In this document: in pieces, positions 1 to 11,070 of the stretch
Numbering within the stretch: the first letter of the stretch is position 1
Layout of the letters: each line of letters starts with the position of its first letter
NCBI GenBank assembly: GCA_016187725.1
Contig: JACPJE010000012.1
Span: 27,451 to 91,450, forward strand
Length of the DNA stretch: 64,000 bases
DNA from: Candidatus Latescibacterota bacterium
GTDB taxonomy: Bacteria > Latescibacterota > UBA2968 > UBA8231
Direction of reading: 5' to 3'
The notes under the pieces: generated by a model
What the model saw: the letters and a program-made list of their open reading frames with translations, nothing else
Told to the model about the DNA's origin: nothing
Database searches by the model: none
Translations under genes and position numbers: made by a program

Positions 1-471
1 CGGGTGGAGAAACCCGCTGGGGTGCGGTTTTCAAAGGTGGGAATAGCCCCGTACCCGGCCCGGCACAAAAACAGGCCGGCGGCCAGTGACCAGGCGATCA
101 GGGGGCAATGGGGCAGCGCGATTTTCACTTCTCCATTCCTTCGGCAGCGCTGGACCGCCGCTTCGTGCGGCAGCAGGGCAACTGCCTTTGAGCAACTTCA
201 ATGCCACCCCCCCTTTGCCGCCTTGCAACTCCTTGGAAATGCTCTGCCTATTCCCCCTTTAGGCACCCTGTTCAACCCCGCACTCATCCAAAGGCGAGAA
301 ATAATTTCCCCCATCCTGGAGCATCTTTCCGCCCCTGCCCTCGTTTCCTCACTAGAAGGGACCTCCGGAAACTCTTGCCGCAGAGAGAAGAAGGGCACAG
401 ATGTCTGCTCGGAGCCCTTTGGCATAGGATTTGCCCTCTCTGGCAAGGTCTTTTTCCAGGGAGGGCTGCTC

Positions 472-3354
472 ATGGCACGAAGCTCAGGATGGCTGGGATT
501 ACTGGGGCTGATGTTTTTCATCTACATGGTGCCCGAAGCACTGCTGGCTGCCAAGCTGGAATTGCGCCAGGCCGGCACCGGCGACACCGATATTTCCGTG
601 GAGGTGGGGGACGAGTTCGAGGTGGAACTGTGGGTGGATGCCGAGAACCGGTCCATCTCTGGGGCCGCCATCTTCCTCAGCTTCGACGACCAGGTCCTGG
701 AACTGGTCGACCACGACCGTCCTGGCTACCTGCCTTTCAGGCCCGGGGCCTTCCTCCGCAACGGCGAGATCTACCGCAACACCCTGCTGGCTGCCGACGA
801 CCCGGCCGCTGCCGCTGCCGGCACCCAGGTGGACTACAGCGTGGTGCGCGCCAGCGACCAGGGGGCCGGCAGCGCCGCCACCTTCAGGCTGCGGACCAAG
901 GCCCCCTCTCCCCGCACAACCATCCGCATCGACGAGAGCGGCGGCCGGGAAACCCGCTTCTTCACGCCCGACGGGGCCCACCAGCCCTTCCAGTTCATCG
1001 CCCCCCTGCAGATCCAGGTCAAAGGCATCGAACTGGCCGGCATCCCCCAGCGCCTGGTGCTGGCCAGGGGCCAGGCCGACACTACCTCCCTGCAACTGGA
1101 CCATTTCCTCTTCGACCCGCTCTACGGTCCCCAGGACATCCAGTGGTTCGTCTCCCCCAGCCCCGCCCTCTCCCTCGAATTCGATGCCCAGACCCGCCTG
1201 GTGCGCCTGCAGGCGCCTGCGGGGGCCTCGCTGTGGGAGCAGCTGCGGCTCACCGCCACCAACCCGGACGGGCAGTCCGCTTCCGCCATTGTGGAAGTCT
1301 ACGTCGACGCCCCGCCCCAGCTGGCCGACGACCTGGGGCCGGTGGCCTTTGCCGAGGACCAGCCCTTCGAGTGGCCCCTGGAAAACCTGGTCAGTGATCC
1401 CGACTCCGGCCCCGACCGGCTGCAGTGGCAGTTCGAGGCGCCCCAGGAACTGGGCGCCTCGCTGGGGGTTTCTCCCCGCACCCTGCGCTTCTCCCCCCTC
1501 CCGGACTGGAACGGCGAGGGCGCGCTCACCCTGATGGTGGCCGACGAATTCGGTTTTGCCGACACCGCCCGGGTCTCCTTTGCGGTCGCTCCGGTGGCGG
1601 ATGCGCCCCGGTTCCGCATGGCGCCCAATATCCGCCTGATCCGCGGCCGGCAGGACAGCAGCCTGACCCGTCAGGCCCTGCTCAGCGACGCGGAGGAATC
1701 CCCTGATCAACTCGAACTCTCCTGGGAAGGCGCCGAGCACGTCGCCGTGCAGGAACGCGAAGGCCGGCTGGTGCTGGGGGCCTCCCTGGACTGGACCGGC
1801 ACCGAGGAGATCCGCCTGCGGGTGAGCGATGGGAGTGGCCTGAGCGCCCAGACCCCGCTGACCGTCAGCGTGGTGCCCTCCCTGCCCCCCGCCCTGCAGG
1901 AGGTGCCCCGCCGCAGAGGCATCGCCCCGGGCACGTATTTCGTCCTGGTCCTCGACTCCCTGGTGGTGGACCCCGACGACGAGGCCGGCAATCTGCGCTG
2001 GCAGGTGAGCGGCCAGCAGCAATTGAGCGCTGATCTGAGCGGCAACCGGGCCGTGCGCATCGAGGCCTCCGACTCCTTTGCCGGCACCGAATTGCTCCAC
2101 TTTGCCGTGGTCGATCCCAGCGGCGAAAGCGCCGGCTTCGACCTGCTGGTCTTTGCCGCCTCGGCCGACGGGGCGCCCACCATCGCCCCCCTGCCCGAAC
2201 TCTCGGTGCCCCTAGGCGGGGTGGACACCTCCCTGGATCTGGACGAATACCTCTTTGACCTGGACCAGGAGCCCTCGCAGATGGAGTGGTCTGCAGAGGC
2301 CATGGAGGGCGTGGAGCTGCGCATCGACCCCGACACCCACATGCTGGTGGTAAACCCTGCCATCGATACCCAATCCGGACTGCGCCAGGCCCAGCTGCGA
2401 GCGCGCGATCCGGACGGCCACGAAGCCCTGCAGACCCCCCTCCCTCACCTGATCGGGACCAGCGGCCCTGGCGACCCCGGTCCGGACAGCTCGCCGGCCC
2501 CCACAGTGCCGGTCCTGGCCTCCCTGCCCTCCCTCTCCATCCGGGCCGGCCAGTTCGACCAGAGCCTGGACCTGGACGATTTTGTCAGCCAGGCTGACCC
2601 TGCCACCCTCACCTGGGAGGTGCAGGCCCCCGAGCATCTGAGCGGATTGGTGGATGCCCAGAGCCACCGGCTGCTGGTATTGGCGGAAGCGGGATGGGAA
2701 GGCGAGGCTTTGCTGATCCTCAGGGCCAGGGATGCCCTGGGCAAGAGCGTGGAAGCAGTCCTGCGGGTCCTGGTGGTGCCGGCGGAACCGGCGCTGATCC
2801 TGCGGGAAACCCTGCAGGTGGACCTGCTGGAGGGCGATACCGAGATCCGCCTGCCCCTGAGCGATCTCTTCGAGGGACGGGAAATCCCAGAGGGCCTCAT
2901 TTGGGAGGCCAGCGGCAGCCAGCCCATCCAGATCAGCCAGGATGCCGGCGTGCTGATTCTCAAGAGCGGGCAGCCCTGGCAAGGGAACGAAACCATCACC
3001 CTGCAGGCGCGCGATACCCAGAACCACCTGGCCAGCGGCCAGCTGACCCTGCAGGTCTATCCCGCCGACGGCAGCGCCGGCCAGGAGGTGTCCGAATTCC
3101 GCCTGGCCCTGCTGCCCAATCCCCTCCAGCCCGAATACCTGGATCTCTTCGTGCTCAGCGACCGCCCTCTCTCCCAGACCCCGCGACTGCGCCTGCAGTC
3201 CGGATCAAACCTGGAGGTGATCCAGGTGGCTCCGGGCATCTGGCAGGGCAGCCATGTGCTGCAGCCGGGCGAAGCTGAAACCCTGGGCTTTTTGGCCCTG
3301 GCCCTGGATCAGGACCGGCAACTGCTCAAGAGCAGCCTGTCCTTCAGCAAGTAG
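472..3354 (+). CDS. Secreted multidomain protein: signal peptide, cohesin-like N-terminal domain, repeated cadherin/Ig-like modules
   Basis: ORF 4..3354; likely start MARSSGWLGLLGLMFFIYMVPEALLAA (signal peptide) at 472. Recurrent modules such as LPELSVPLGGVDTSLDLDEYLFD and LPSLSIRAGQFDQSLDLDDFV. Confidence 0.75.
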   Translation: MARSSGWLGLLGLMFFIYMVPEALLAAKLELRQAGTGDTDISVEVGDEFEVELWVDAENRSISGAAIFLSFDDQVLELVDHDRPGYLPFRPGAFLRNGEIYRNTLLAADDPAAAAAGTQVDYSVVRASDQGAGSAATFRLRTKAPSPRTTIRIDESGGRETRFFTPDGAHQPFQFIAPLQIQVKGIELAGIPQRLVLARGQADTTSLQLDHFLFDPLYGPQDIQWFVSPSPALSLEFDAQTRLVRLQAPAGASLWEQLRLTATNPDGQSASAIVEVYVDAPPQLADDLGPVAFAEDQPFEWPLENLVSDPDSGPDRLQWQFEAPQELGASLGVSPRTLRFSPLPDWNGEGALTLMVADEFGFADTARVSFAVAPVADAPRFRMAPNIRLIRGRQDSSLTRQALLSDAEESPDQLELSWEGAEHVAVQEREGRLVLGASLDWTGTEEIRLRVSDGSGLSAQTPLTVSVVPSLPPALQEVPRRRGIAPGTYFVLVLDSLVVDPDDEAGNLRWQVSGQQQLSADLSGNRAVRIEASDSFAGTELLHFAVVDPSGESAGFDLLVFAASADGAPTIAPLPELSVPLGGVDTSLDLDEYLFDLDQEPSQMEWSAEAMEGVELRIDPDTHMLVVNPAIDTQSGLRQAQLRARDPDGHEALQTPLPHLIGTSGPGDPGPDSSPAPTVPVLASLPSLSIRAGQFDQSLDLDDFVSQADPATLTWEVQAPEHLSGLVDAQSHRLLVLAEAGWEGEALLILRARDALGKSVEAVLRVLVVPAEPALILRETLQVDLLEGDTEIRLPLSDLFEGREIPEGLIWEASGSQPIQISQDAGVLILKSGQPWQGNETITLQARDTQNHLASGQLTLQVYPADGSAGQEVSEFRLALLPNPLQPEYLDLFVLSDRPLSQTPRLRLQSGSNLEVIQVAPGIWQGSHVLQPGEAETLGFLALALDQDRQLLKSSLSFSK

Positions 3355-4921
3355 GGGGTAGGTACCCCGAAGCCAGGCGCGTGTACTCCTCCACCTGACC
3401 CTTCTCCCAGGCTTCGTCCCGCCCCAACTCACTCGCCAGCACCTGCGCCACTGCAGGCGCCGCCTCCACCGAGGCGCGCGCGTCCAGCAACAGACTGCGG
3501 GTGCGCCGGGCCAGCACGTCCTCCAGGGTGCGCGCCATCTCCGCCCGCGCCGCCCACACCACCTGCCCCATGAGGTAAGGCAAGCGCGGATGCAGCGGCT
3601 GGGCCCACACCGAGTCTGCAGCAATCAATTCCTCCACCCTCCCCCTTTCCGCCCCGTACGGATGCAGCGGGTCCTCCCATCCCGAACCCAACTCTTCCCT
3701 GGGCATCCAGCCCTGCAGGCGCAGTTCCTCGGTGGCGCAGGCACACACCGGTAACCCCCCCACCAAGGCCGCTGCATCCACCGTGTCCTGGGCCATCCGC
3801 CGGTAGGTGGTCCACTTGCCCCCGATGACGCTGACCAACCCGGCTGGCGAAACCAGCACCAGGTGCTCGCGGCCCACCGCCTTGGAGGCCCGCCCCGCCC
3901 GCTTGCCCTGCACCAGGGGCCGTTGTCCGGCGAAACAGCTGAGGATATCGGCGCGGCCCGGATCGCGCCGCAGATAACGGGCCGCGTTGCGCAGGATGAA
4001 GTCCACCTCCTCGGCCAGGGGCTTGGGCTCCAGCTCGGGCCAGGGCATGGCCGTGTCCGTGGTCCCCACCAGCACCCGCTGGTGCCAGGGGATCACAAAG
4101 AGCACCCGGCCGTCGTCGGTGTGGGGCACCATGATGGCTGCCTCGCCGGGCTGGAAGGCCGCGTCAAGCACCAGGTGTACGCCCTGGCTGGGCGCCAGCA
4201 GGGGTTTGCTGGAGGGCTCGTCCAGATGGCGCAGCTGGTCGGCGAAGACCCCGGTGGCATTGACCACCACCCGACCCTTCAACTCGTGGACCTGTCCCTT
4301 TTCCTCGTCCACCCCCCGCACCCCCTCCACCATCCCTTTGCCCTTGAGCAGCCCCTCCACCCGCAGGTAGTTCAGCAACACTGCCCCGTGGTCAGCGGCA
4401 GTGCGGGCCAGGGCCAGGGCCAGGCGCGCGTCGTCGAACTGGGCGTCGTGGTACACCACCCCGCCCAGCAGACGGTGGGTCTCCACGTTGGGGATCTGTT
4501 CCAGGGTCTGGCGCGGGTCCAGGAGCCGGGAGGGGGCCAGCTTCAACTCCCCGGCCAACCGGTCGTAGAGCTTGAGCCCAACTCCGTAGAAGGGCCCTTC
4601 CCACCACCGGTACCGGGGCACCACAAAGGCCAGGTCGCGCACCAGGTGGGGCGCGTTGCGGAAGATCAGCCCCCGTTCCCGCAGGGCCTCCACCACCAGC
4701 GAGACATTGCCTTGCTTGAGGTAGCGCACCCCCCCATGCACCAGCTTGGTGCTGCGGCTCGAAGTCCCCTGGGCAAAATCCCGCTGTTCAAGGAGTAGGG
4801 TCCGGTACCCGCGCGTCTGGGCATCCACCGCTACCCCTAATCCCGTGGCCCCCCCGCCCACCACGATCAGGTCCCAGACCTCGTCCCCCAGCCTGCCCAG
4901 CATTTGCTCCCGGTCCATCAT
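3344..4921 (-). CDS. glpD: Glycerol-3-phosphate dehydrogenase
   Basis: [71 protein letters not shown]-binding GxGxxG; ATGA overlap with glpK stop. Confidence 0.93.
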   Translation of the reverse strand: MMDREQMLGRLGDEVWDLIVVGGGATGLGVAVDAQTRGYRTLLLEQRDFAQGTSSRSTKLVHGGVRYLKQGNVSLVVEALRERGLIFRNAPHLVRDLAFVVPRYRWWEGPFYGVGLKLYDRLAGELKLAPSRLLDPRQTLEQIPNVETHRLLGGVVYHDAQFDDARLALALARTAADHGAVLLNYLRVEGLLKGKGMVEGVRGVDEEKGQVHELKGRVVVNATGVFADQLRHLDEPSSKPLLAPSQGVHLVLDAAFQPGEAAIMVPHTDDGRVLFVIPWHQRVLVGTTDTAMPWPELEPKPLAEEVDFILRNAARYLRRDPGRADILSCFAGQRPLVQGKRAGRASKAVGREHLVLVSPAGLVSVIGGKWTTYRRMAQDTVDAAALVGGLPVCACATEELRLQGWMPREELGSGWEDPLHPYGAERGRVEELIAADSVWAQPLHPRLPYLMGQVVWAARAEMARTLEDVLARRTRSLLLDARASVEAAPAVAQVLASELGRDEAWEKGQVEEYTRLASGYLPPTC

Positions 4922-6408
4922 TGCCCTCCCCAGCCCAGGCTGCGCTCCAATGCCCGGTGCCAGCGCTCCTTGAGTGCCTCCCGAGCCCCAGCCGCCATGC
5001 CCGGCTCGAAGCGCCGTTCCAATCTCCACTGACCCGCCAGTGCCGCCACCTCCGGCCACAGCCCCACCCCCAGACCCGCCAGGTACGCCGCCCCCAGAGC
5101 CGTGGTCTCGGTCAGCGCTGGCCGCTCCACCGGGATGCCCAGCACGTCGGCCTGCATTTGCATCAGCAGATCGCTGGCCGACGCGCCGCCGTCTACCCGC
5201 AGGGCGCTCAACCCCACCCCGGCATCCGCCTCCATGGCCTCCAGCAGATCGGCCACCTGCAGGGCAATGCCCTCCAGGGTGGCCCGGGCCAGGTGGGCGG
5301 CGGTGGTCCCCCGAGTCAACCCGAAGATAGTCCCCCGCGCCTCCGGGTCCCAGTGCGGAGCGCCCAGGCCGGCAAAGGCCGGCACCACCACCACCCCACC
5401 GCTGTTTGGCACGCTGGCCGCCAGCTCGTTTACCTGGGGTGCCGAATCGATGATCCCCAATCCGTCGCGCAGCCACTGGATGGCGGCTCCCCCCACAAAG
5501 ACGCTCCCCTCCAGGGCGTATTCGGGGGGCTGGCCTTCCAGTTGCCAGGCTGCGGTGCTCAGCAGGCGGTGGTGGCTGATGATTGGCTCGGTGCCGGTGT
5601 GGCGCAGGAGGAAGCAGCCCGTGCCATAAGTATTCTTGGCCAGGCCGGGCCGGGTGCACTGCTGCCCAAAGAGGGCGGCCTGCTGATCCCCGGCCATCCC
5701 GGCGATGGGGATGGATGCCCCCAGAAGTGCGGGCAGGGTCCGGGCCACCACCCCGCTGCTGGGCGCGATGCGGGGCAGCAACTCGGGGGGGATGCCGAAG
5801 AGGTCCAGCAACTCCTGGTCCCAGGTGCCCCGGCGCAGGTCCAGCAGCAGGGTGCGGCTGGCGTTGGTAATATCGGTCAGATGCTCGCCGCCGCTCAGCT
5901 TCCAGACCAGCCACGAATCGACGGTGCCGGCGGCCAGTTCCCCTTTTTCGGCACGTCCCCGGGCGCCGGGCACGTGGTCCAGCAGCCAGGCGATCTTGGT
6001 GGCCGAGAAATAGGGATCCAGGAGCAGGCCGGTCTTCTCCCTGACCAGGTCCTCGCAGCCCTCTTCCCTCAGGCGGGCGCAGTGCCCTGCAGTGCGGCGG
6101 TCCTGCCAGACCAGGGCCCGGTGCAGGGGCGCCCCGCTGGCCCGCTCCCACAGCAGGGCGGTCTCCCGCTGGTTGGCGATGCCGATGGCCGCCACCTCCG
6201 CCGGGCCCACACCCGCCCTGGCCAGGACCTGCCTGGCCATATCCAACTGGGTCTGCCAGATCTCCTCGGGATCGTGCTCCACCCAGCCGGGCCGGGGATA
6301 GTGCTGGGTGAGGGGCTCCTGGGCCTGGGCCACCATCTCGCCGGTCTCGTCGAAAAGCAGGGCCCGCGAACTGCTGGTCCCCTGGTCCAGGGCCAGGATA
6401 TGGGGCAT
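4918..6408 (-). CDS. glpK: Glycerol kinase
   Basis: [58 protein letters not shown] family GlpK signature. Confidence 0.96.
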   Translation of the reverse strand: MPHILALDQGTSSSRALLFDETGEMVAQAQEPLTQHYPRPGWVEHDPEEIWQTQLDMARQVLARAGVGPAEVAAIGIANQRETALLWERASGAPLHRALVWQDRRTAGHCARLREEGCEDLVREKTGLLLDPYFSATKIAWLLDHVPGARGRAEKGELAAGTVDSWLVWKLSGGEHLTDITNASRTLLLDLRRGTWDQELLDLFGIPPELLPRIAPSSGVVARTLPALLGASIPIAGMAGDQQAALFGQQCTRPGLAKNTYGTGCFLLRHTGTEPIISHHRLLSTAAWQLEGQPPEYALEGSVFVGGAAIQWLRDGLGIIDSAPQVNELAASVPNSGGVVVVPAFAGLGAPHWDPEARGTIFGLTRGTTAAHLARATLEGIALQVADLLEAMEADAGVGLSALRVDGGASASDLLMQMQADVLGIPVERPALTETTALGAAYLAGLGVGLWPEVAALAGQWRLERRFEPGMAAGAREALKERWHRALERSLGWGGQ

Positions 6409-6496
6409 GAATCCCTCCTTTGGCGCGTTCCTGTTCCTGCCTATATTACTGCGTCGCCCACCCCCCTGCCAACCGGCCAGCCGAGGAGCCAGCCAG

Positions 6497-7222
6497 ATGA
6501 CCGAAACCGAGATCTACGAATTCGACCTGAACGGATACATCATCTTCCGCGACCTGATTCCCCCCGACCTGGTGCGCCGCATGAACGAGCGCATCGACGC
6601 CGACCAGGCCGGTGAGTTCCCCCACAGCTTCCAGTTCCTCCACCTCGACCCCTGCTTCATGGAATTGATGGCCCACCCGCGCACCCTGCATATCATGCGC
6701 ACCATCATCGGCGACTGGCTGCGCTTGGACCACACCTACGGCCTGCAGATGAACAAGGAGACCGAGGTGCGCGAGAACCTGCACGGCGGCCTGCGCGCCG
6801 ACCAGGGCGAGCACCAGTACCAGTGGGCTTACAACCGGATGTGGAACGGCCTGATCGTGGTGATGTACGCCCTCGAAGACGTCCCCCCCGGGGCCGGCGG
6901 TCTGATCGTGGTCCCCGGCAGCCACAAGGCGGCCCTCAACAGCTACAAACCCGAGGTCTACTCGCACCTGGTGGTCAATCCTTCGTTCAAGGCCGGCGAC
7001 CTGCTCATCTTCACCGAGGCCCTGGTCCACGGGACCCGCAAATGGATCGCCCCCGGGCGCCGGCGGGCCCTGCTCTACAAATACTCCCCCGGGTACTCCA
7101 CCTGGGGCGACGCCGCCAATCTCAAGAAGTACGAGGCCATGGCCACCACCCAGCTGCAGCGCGACCTCTTGCGACCGCCCTACGTGGGCAAACGCACCCC
7201 GCTCGACTTTCCAGAGGTCTGA
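6497..7222 (+). CDS. Phytanoyl-CoA dioxygenase (PhyH)-like Fe/2OG oxygenase with an apparent HxG instead of HxD motif
   Basis: [36 protein letters not shown]...ENLHGGLR...[12 protein letters not shown]...[10 protein letters not shown]. Confidence 0.8.
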   Translation: MTETEIYEFDLNGYIIFRDLIPPDLVRRMNERIDADQAGEFPHSFQFLHLDPCFMELMAHPRTLHIMRTIIGDWLRLDHTYGLQMNKETEVRENLHGGLRADQGEHQYQWAYNRMWNGLIVVMYALEDVPPGAGGLIVVPGSHKAALNSYKPEVYSHLVVNPSFKAGDLLIFTEALVHGTRKWIAPGRRRALLYKYSPGYSTWGDAANLKKYEAMATTQLQRDLLRPPYVGKRTPLDFPEV

Positions 7223-7329
7223 GGCCATGCTCAAGCAAGGCGCCTGGGCCTGAAGCCCCCGGCGCACCGGGAACTGCCCCTTCGAGTATATTCTGAAGTA
7301 CCAGTCCTCCTCGCCCCCAGAGGTGTCCC

Positions 7330-9651
7330 ATGCCCACCTCAGTTCTCCTCCTCCTCGCCCTGCCCACCCTCCTGGGCGCCGATGAATTGCGCTTCGACAC
7401 CCCGCAGGAATGGCAGACCTGGAAGTTGCCCCTGGGCGCAGTGGAATTCACCTCGACCGGCGACCTCAAGCCCGTCCAGATCCGCAAGAACACCAATGCT
7501 TCCCTGGACGCCCTGCACTACGGGGGCGGCATCCGCAGCGCGGGGGGAGCTGATCAGCGCGCTGCCCTCTCGGTACTGGATGGCGATCTCAATACGGGCT
7601 GGTCCCCCGACCCGGAGGCGCCCCTGGAAGACCGCTTCATCGAAATCGACCTGGGCCGGGGGGTCTCGGCCTACCGGGTGACCCTGCTCTTCGCCGAGGA
7701 CGCCCCGCCCTTCGAACTCTTCGACCTGCTGCTCTCCACCGGGGAGCAGCAGCTCGACCAGATCGCCAATCCCATCCCCAACACCCTGGTCTACCGCATC
7801 AGCGAGCGCTTCAAGGAGAACACCAGACACCGGCTGGTCTACCAGCTGGACCGGCCGGAGCACACCCCCATCCAGTACCTGCGCATCGCGGTCCTCAAAA
7901 GCCCGCCAGGCGCCCGGCTGGCCGAGGTGGAGGTGGAGGGCATCGGCGACAACCTGCTGCTCGATCTGGGCCAGAAGGGCGGCGACATCCAGATCATCGT
8001 CGACACCAGCAAACCGGACGAAGCCGTGCAGACGGGCAATGCCCAGGCCCTCACCGACGGCGACCTGAACACCCGCTGGCAGCAGCGCAACGAGCCGCGC
8101 GCCCCCTACGACATCTGGGGCAATATCACCCTCGACCTGGGCGCCGTGTACTGGGTGGACTGGTTCCGCCTCATCGGCGGGGTGGTGGTGCGTTCCGGCT
8201 CGGGGGGCGGCATCACCACCGCCCACTACGTCTCCCGGCGCAGCTTCATCTACAAGTACTACGAAGTGCTCACCTCCGACGGCTCCCTGGCACCAGACGG
8301 CAGCCGGGTGTGGACCAAGCACTACGCCGACTATCCCACCCAGGAATCCTTCACCATGGGCATGGCCGACCACAAGTTCGACCCCCTCCCCACCCGCTAC
8401 GTCCGGTTCGTCTGGCGGGTATGGGACGCCGCCTGCGCCGTGGCCGTGGGCGGCACCCAGGGCAGGACCTCCCAGTTCTGCCTGGTGACCGGTGCCACCG
8501 AGGAACTACAAGTTTTCGGCGAGGGTTATCCGCAGTCCCTGGAGTTCTCCTCTCCCACCATCGACCTGAGTGCCGGCAAGAATCTGCAGCGCATCTCGTG
8601 GCAGGCCAACACCCCCCCAGGCACCCGCCTCGAGATCCGCAGCCGCACCGGCAACGAGGTGGTCCAGCAGCTGACCTTCCGCGACAAGGACGGCAAGGAG
8701 GTCACCCAGAAGAAATACGAGAAACTCATCCCCTCCTTCCGCGGCCCCGTCGACACCCTGCTGGTGGCCGGCGGCGACTGGAGCCCCTGGAGCAAGATCT
8801 ACGGCGCCTCCGGCGAGGCCTTCCACTCCCCCTCGCCCCGGCGCTACCTGGAACTCAACGCCCGCCTGACCAGCGACAACCCCGATCAGGGGGCCAGCCT
8901 GGACTGGCTGGCTCTCGAATACACCTCTCCCCTGGCCAGCCGGGCCATCGGCGAGATCTCCCCCCCGGAGGTGCGCCCTGGCGAACCCACCGAATTCTCC
9001 TACTTCCTGCGACCCGAGGGCGCCGCCCCCGGCCTGGACCAGCTGGCCATCGAAGCCACCGTGCCCCTGCGCTTCACCGCCGCCTATGTGGACCAGCAGC
9101 CGGTGGAGGCCGAGGCGGATTCCACTCCCGCCGGCTTCCAGGTCAAGTTCCCCCGCCCGCTGCGCTCCGATCAGCTGGTGGAGCTGCGCTTCTCCTCGGC
9201 GGTCTTCCTCCAGTCCACCCGCTTCGACCTGTTTCTGGAGGACAGCCGCTCCAAGGTGCGCCAGCCCGCCGAGCCGGGCGACGCCACCCAACTGGCCGAG
9301 AGCAACTCCAACGTCGTGCGCCTGCCGGTAGCCGACCATCTGCTGGCCAACCTCTCCCTGGCCGCGGTCTTCACCCCCAACGGGGACGGGATCAACGACC
9401 AGTTGCAGGTCTCCCTGGACCTGGTCAATGTGCTGGCCCCCCGGCCTCTGCGCCTGCGCCTCTACGACCTGGCCGGCAGGCTGGTCTACGCCGCAGAAAA
9501 GCAGGCCATGGCCGGCCGCCAGGAGTTTTCCTGGAACGGCCGGGGAGCCGGCGGCCAGCTGCTGCCTCCCGGCCTCTACCTGCTCGAACTGACCATCGAG
9601 GGCGATGCCCGCCAGGAAAACACCCGGCGCGTGGTGCAGGTGGTGTACTGA
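7330..9651 (+). CDS. Secreted protein with discoidin/F5-8C-like modules and FlgD-like C-terminal domain
   Basis: Signal peptide MPTSVLLLLALPTLLGA; ALTDGDLNTRW repeats; C-term FTPNGDGINDQLQVSLDLVN...LYDLAGRLVY...WNGRGAGGQLLPPGLYLLEL. Confidence 0.65.
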   Translation: MPTSVLLLLALPTLLGADELRFDTPQEWQTWKLPLGAVEFTSTGDLKPVQIRKNTNASLDALHYGGGIRSAGGADQRAALSVLDGDLNTGWSPDPEAPLEDRFIEIDLGRGVSAYRVTLLFAEDAPPFELFDLLLSTGEQQLDQIANPIPNTLVYRISERFKENTRHRLVYQLDRPEHTPIQYLRIAVLKSPPGARLAEVEVEGIGDNLLLDLGQKGGDIQIIVDTSKPDEAVQTGNAQALTDGDLNTRWQQRNEPRAPYDIWGNITLDLGAVYWVDWFRLIGGVVVRSGSGGGITTAHYVSRRSFIYKYYEVLTSDGSLAPDGSRVWTKHYADYPTQESFTMGMADHKFDPLPTRYVRFVWRVWDAACAVAVGGTQGRTSQFCLVTGATEELQVFGEGYPQSLEFSSPTIDLSAGKNLQRISWQANTPPGTRLEIRSRTGNEVVQQLTFRDKDGKEVTQKKYEKLIPSFRGPVDTLLVAGGDWSPWSKIYGASGEAFHSPSPRRYLELNARLTSDNPDQGASLDWLALEYTSPLASRAIGEISPPEVRPGEPTEFSYFLRPEGAAPGLDQLAIEATVPLRFTAAYVDQQPVEAEADSTPAGFQVKFPRPLRSDQLVELRFSSAVFLQSTRFDLFLEDSRSKVRQPAEPGDATQLAESNSNVVRLPVADHLLANLSLAAVFTPNGDGINDQLQVSLDLVNVLAPRPLRLRLYDLAGRLVYAAEKQAMAGRQEFSWNGRGAGGQLLPPGLYLLELTIEGDARQENTRRVVQVVY

Positions 9652-9712
9652 CCTTTGACAGGTCCCCTTCGCCCGGTTACATTCCTGCACCTTCTCTTTC
9701 TGCTGGCTGCCT

Positions 9713-11065
9713 ATGCGCTCCCAAATCGTCTTCGCCGCCCTGCTCCTGCTCTACGGCCTCTCCTTTTTCCTGCGGGGCGAAGACCCCAGGGCCGCGCTGG
9801 GAGACCGCGTCATGGAAGGAGTCTTCTTCCAGGGGGGATACGGCCTGCAGTGGGTCTACGACGCCGGCGAGGAATTCGAGCGGGCCCACCCCGACATCAC
9901 CGCCCATGTGTGGGGCAACCCCCGGGCCTGGGACCAGACCCGCCCCCGCTTCCTGGCCGGCAATCCGCCCGACGCCTTCTGGTGCATCCACAACATCAAT
10001 TTCTGGGTCAATCTCCAGGACGGCCTGGTCGCCGATCTGGACTCGCTGATGGAGTCCCCCGCCTACGGCCAGGAGAATGTCAGGTTCAAGGATACCTTCC
10101 TGCCCGGCACCCTGGAGCAGGGCCAGTACCAGGGCAAGCAGTACTTCCTTCCCCTCACCTACGCCGTCATCGGCCTGTGGTACAACAAGAAGATGTTCGA
10201 CGAACACGGCTGGGCCCTGCCTTCCACCTGGGACGAGTTTATGGCCCTCTGCGAAACGATCAAGACCACCACCTCCATCGCCCCCCTCACCCATCAGGGC
10301 AAGTACCCCTCTTATTTCGGGATGATCTACCGCGCCCTGCTCTACAAGCTGGGGGGCGAGGATCTCTTCGTCGCCATCGACAACCTGGAACCAGGGGCCT
10401 GGCAGCGCCCTGAGGTGATCCAGGCGGCCCAGCTGGCGCGCCAGGTAGTGGATAAGGGCTATATCCTCGAAGGCTCCTCCTCCTTCTCCCACACCGAAGG
10501 GCAGATGATCTGGCTGCAGGGCAAGGCCGCCATGATCCCCTGCGGCACCTGGCTCGAATCCGAGATGAAGAACGCCCTACCCCCCGGCTTCGAGATGCGC
10601 CTCATGCCCGTGCCCGGCTTTCCCGAGGGCCGAGGAGGGCTCAGGGCCGTGGAGGCGGACGCCGGCCCGGCTTTCTGGGTGCCCCGCCAGGCCGCCCACC
10701 CGGACTGGGGCATGGAGTACTTCCGCATCCTGCTCTCCAGGAAGATGGCCGCCCATTTCCTGGCCACTATCGGCTCGGTCGTGCCCATTGCGGGCAGCAC
10801 CGAGGGAGTGGCCATCCCCCCGGCCATGCAGAGCGCCCTGGACGCGGTCCAGGTAGCCGGCGGCGAGACCTTCAATCTGCGCTTCGCCTCCTGGTACCCC
10901 GAACTGCGCATCGAGTTCGAGAACGCCCTGGGCGGCCTGCTCAACGGGTACCTCTCTCCCGACCAGTTCGCCGCCCGGGTCGAGGAAAAAGCCCAAGGTC
11001 TGCGCCAGGACCCCGACCTGGTGCGCATGCGGCGCTCTCCCTCCAGGCCCCTGGCCAGCAACTGA
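9713..11065 (+). CDS. Sugar ABC transporter extracellular substrate-binding protein
   Basis: Family-1 extracellular solute-binding fold (YGLQWVYDAGEEFERAHPDI..., AAMIPCGTWLESEM); followed by two permeases. Confidence 0.87.
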   Translation: MRSQIVFAALLLLYGLSFFLRGEDPRAALGDRVMEGVFFQGGYGLQWVYDAGEEFERAHPDITAHVWGNPRAWDQTRPRFLAGNPPDAFWCIHNINFWVNLQDGLVADLDSLMESPAYGQENVRFKDTFLPGTLEQGQYQGKQYFLPLTYAVIGLWYNKKMFDEHGWALPSTWDEFMALCETIKTTTSIAPLTHQGKYPSYFGMIYRALLYKLGGEDLFVAIDNLEPGAWQRPEVIQAAQLARQVVDKGYILEGSSSFSHTEGQMIWLQGKAAMIPCGTWLESEMKNALPPGFEMRLMPVPGFPEGRGGLRAVEADAGPAFWVPRQAAHPDWGMEYFRILLSRKMAAHFLATIGSVVPIAGSTEGVAIPPAMQSALDAVQVAGGETFNLRFASWYPELRIEFENALGGLLNGYLSPDQFAARVEEKAQGLRQDPDLVRMRRSPSRPLASN

Positions 11066-11070
11066 GCCCC

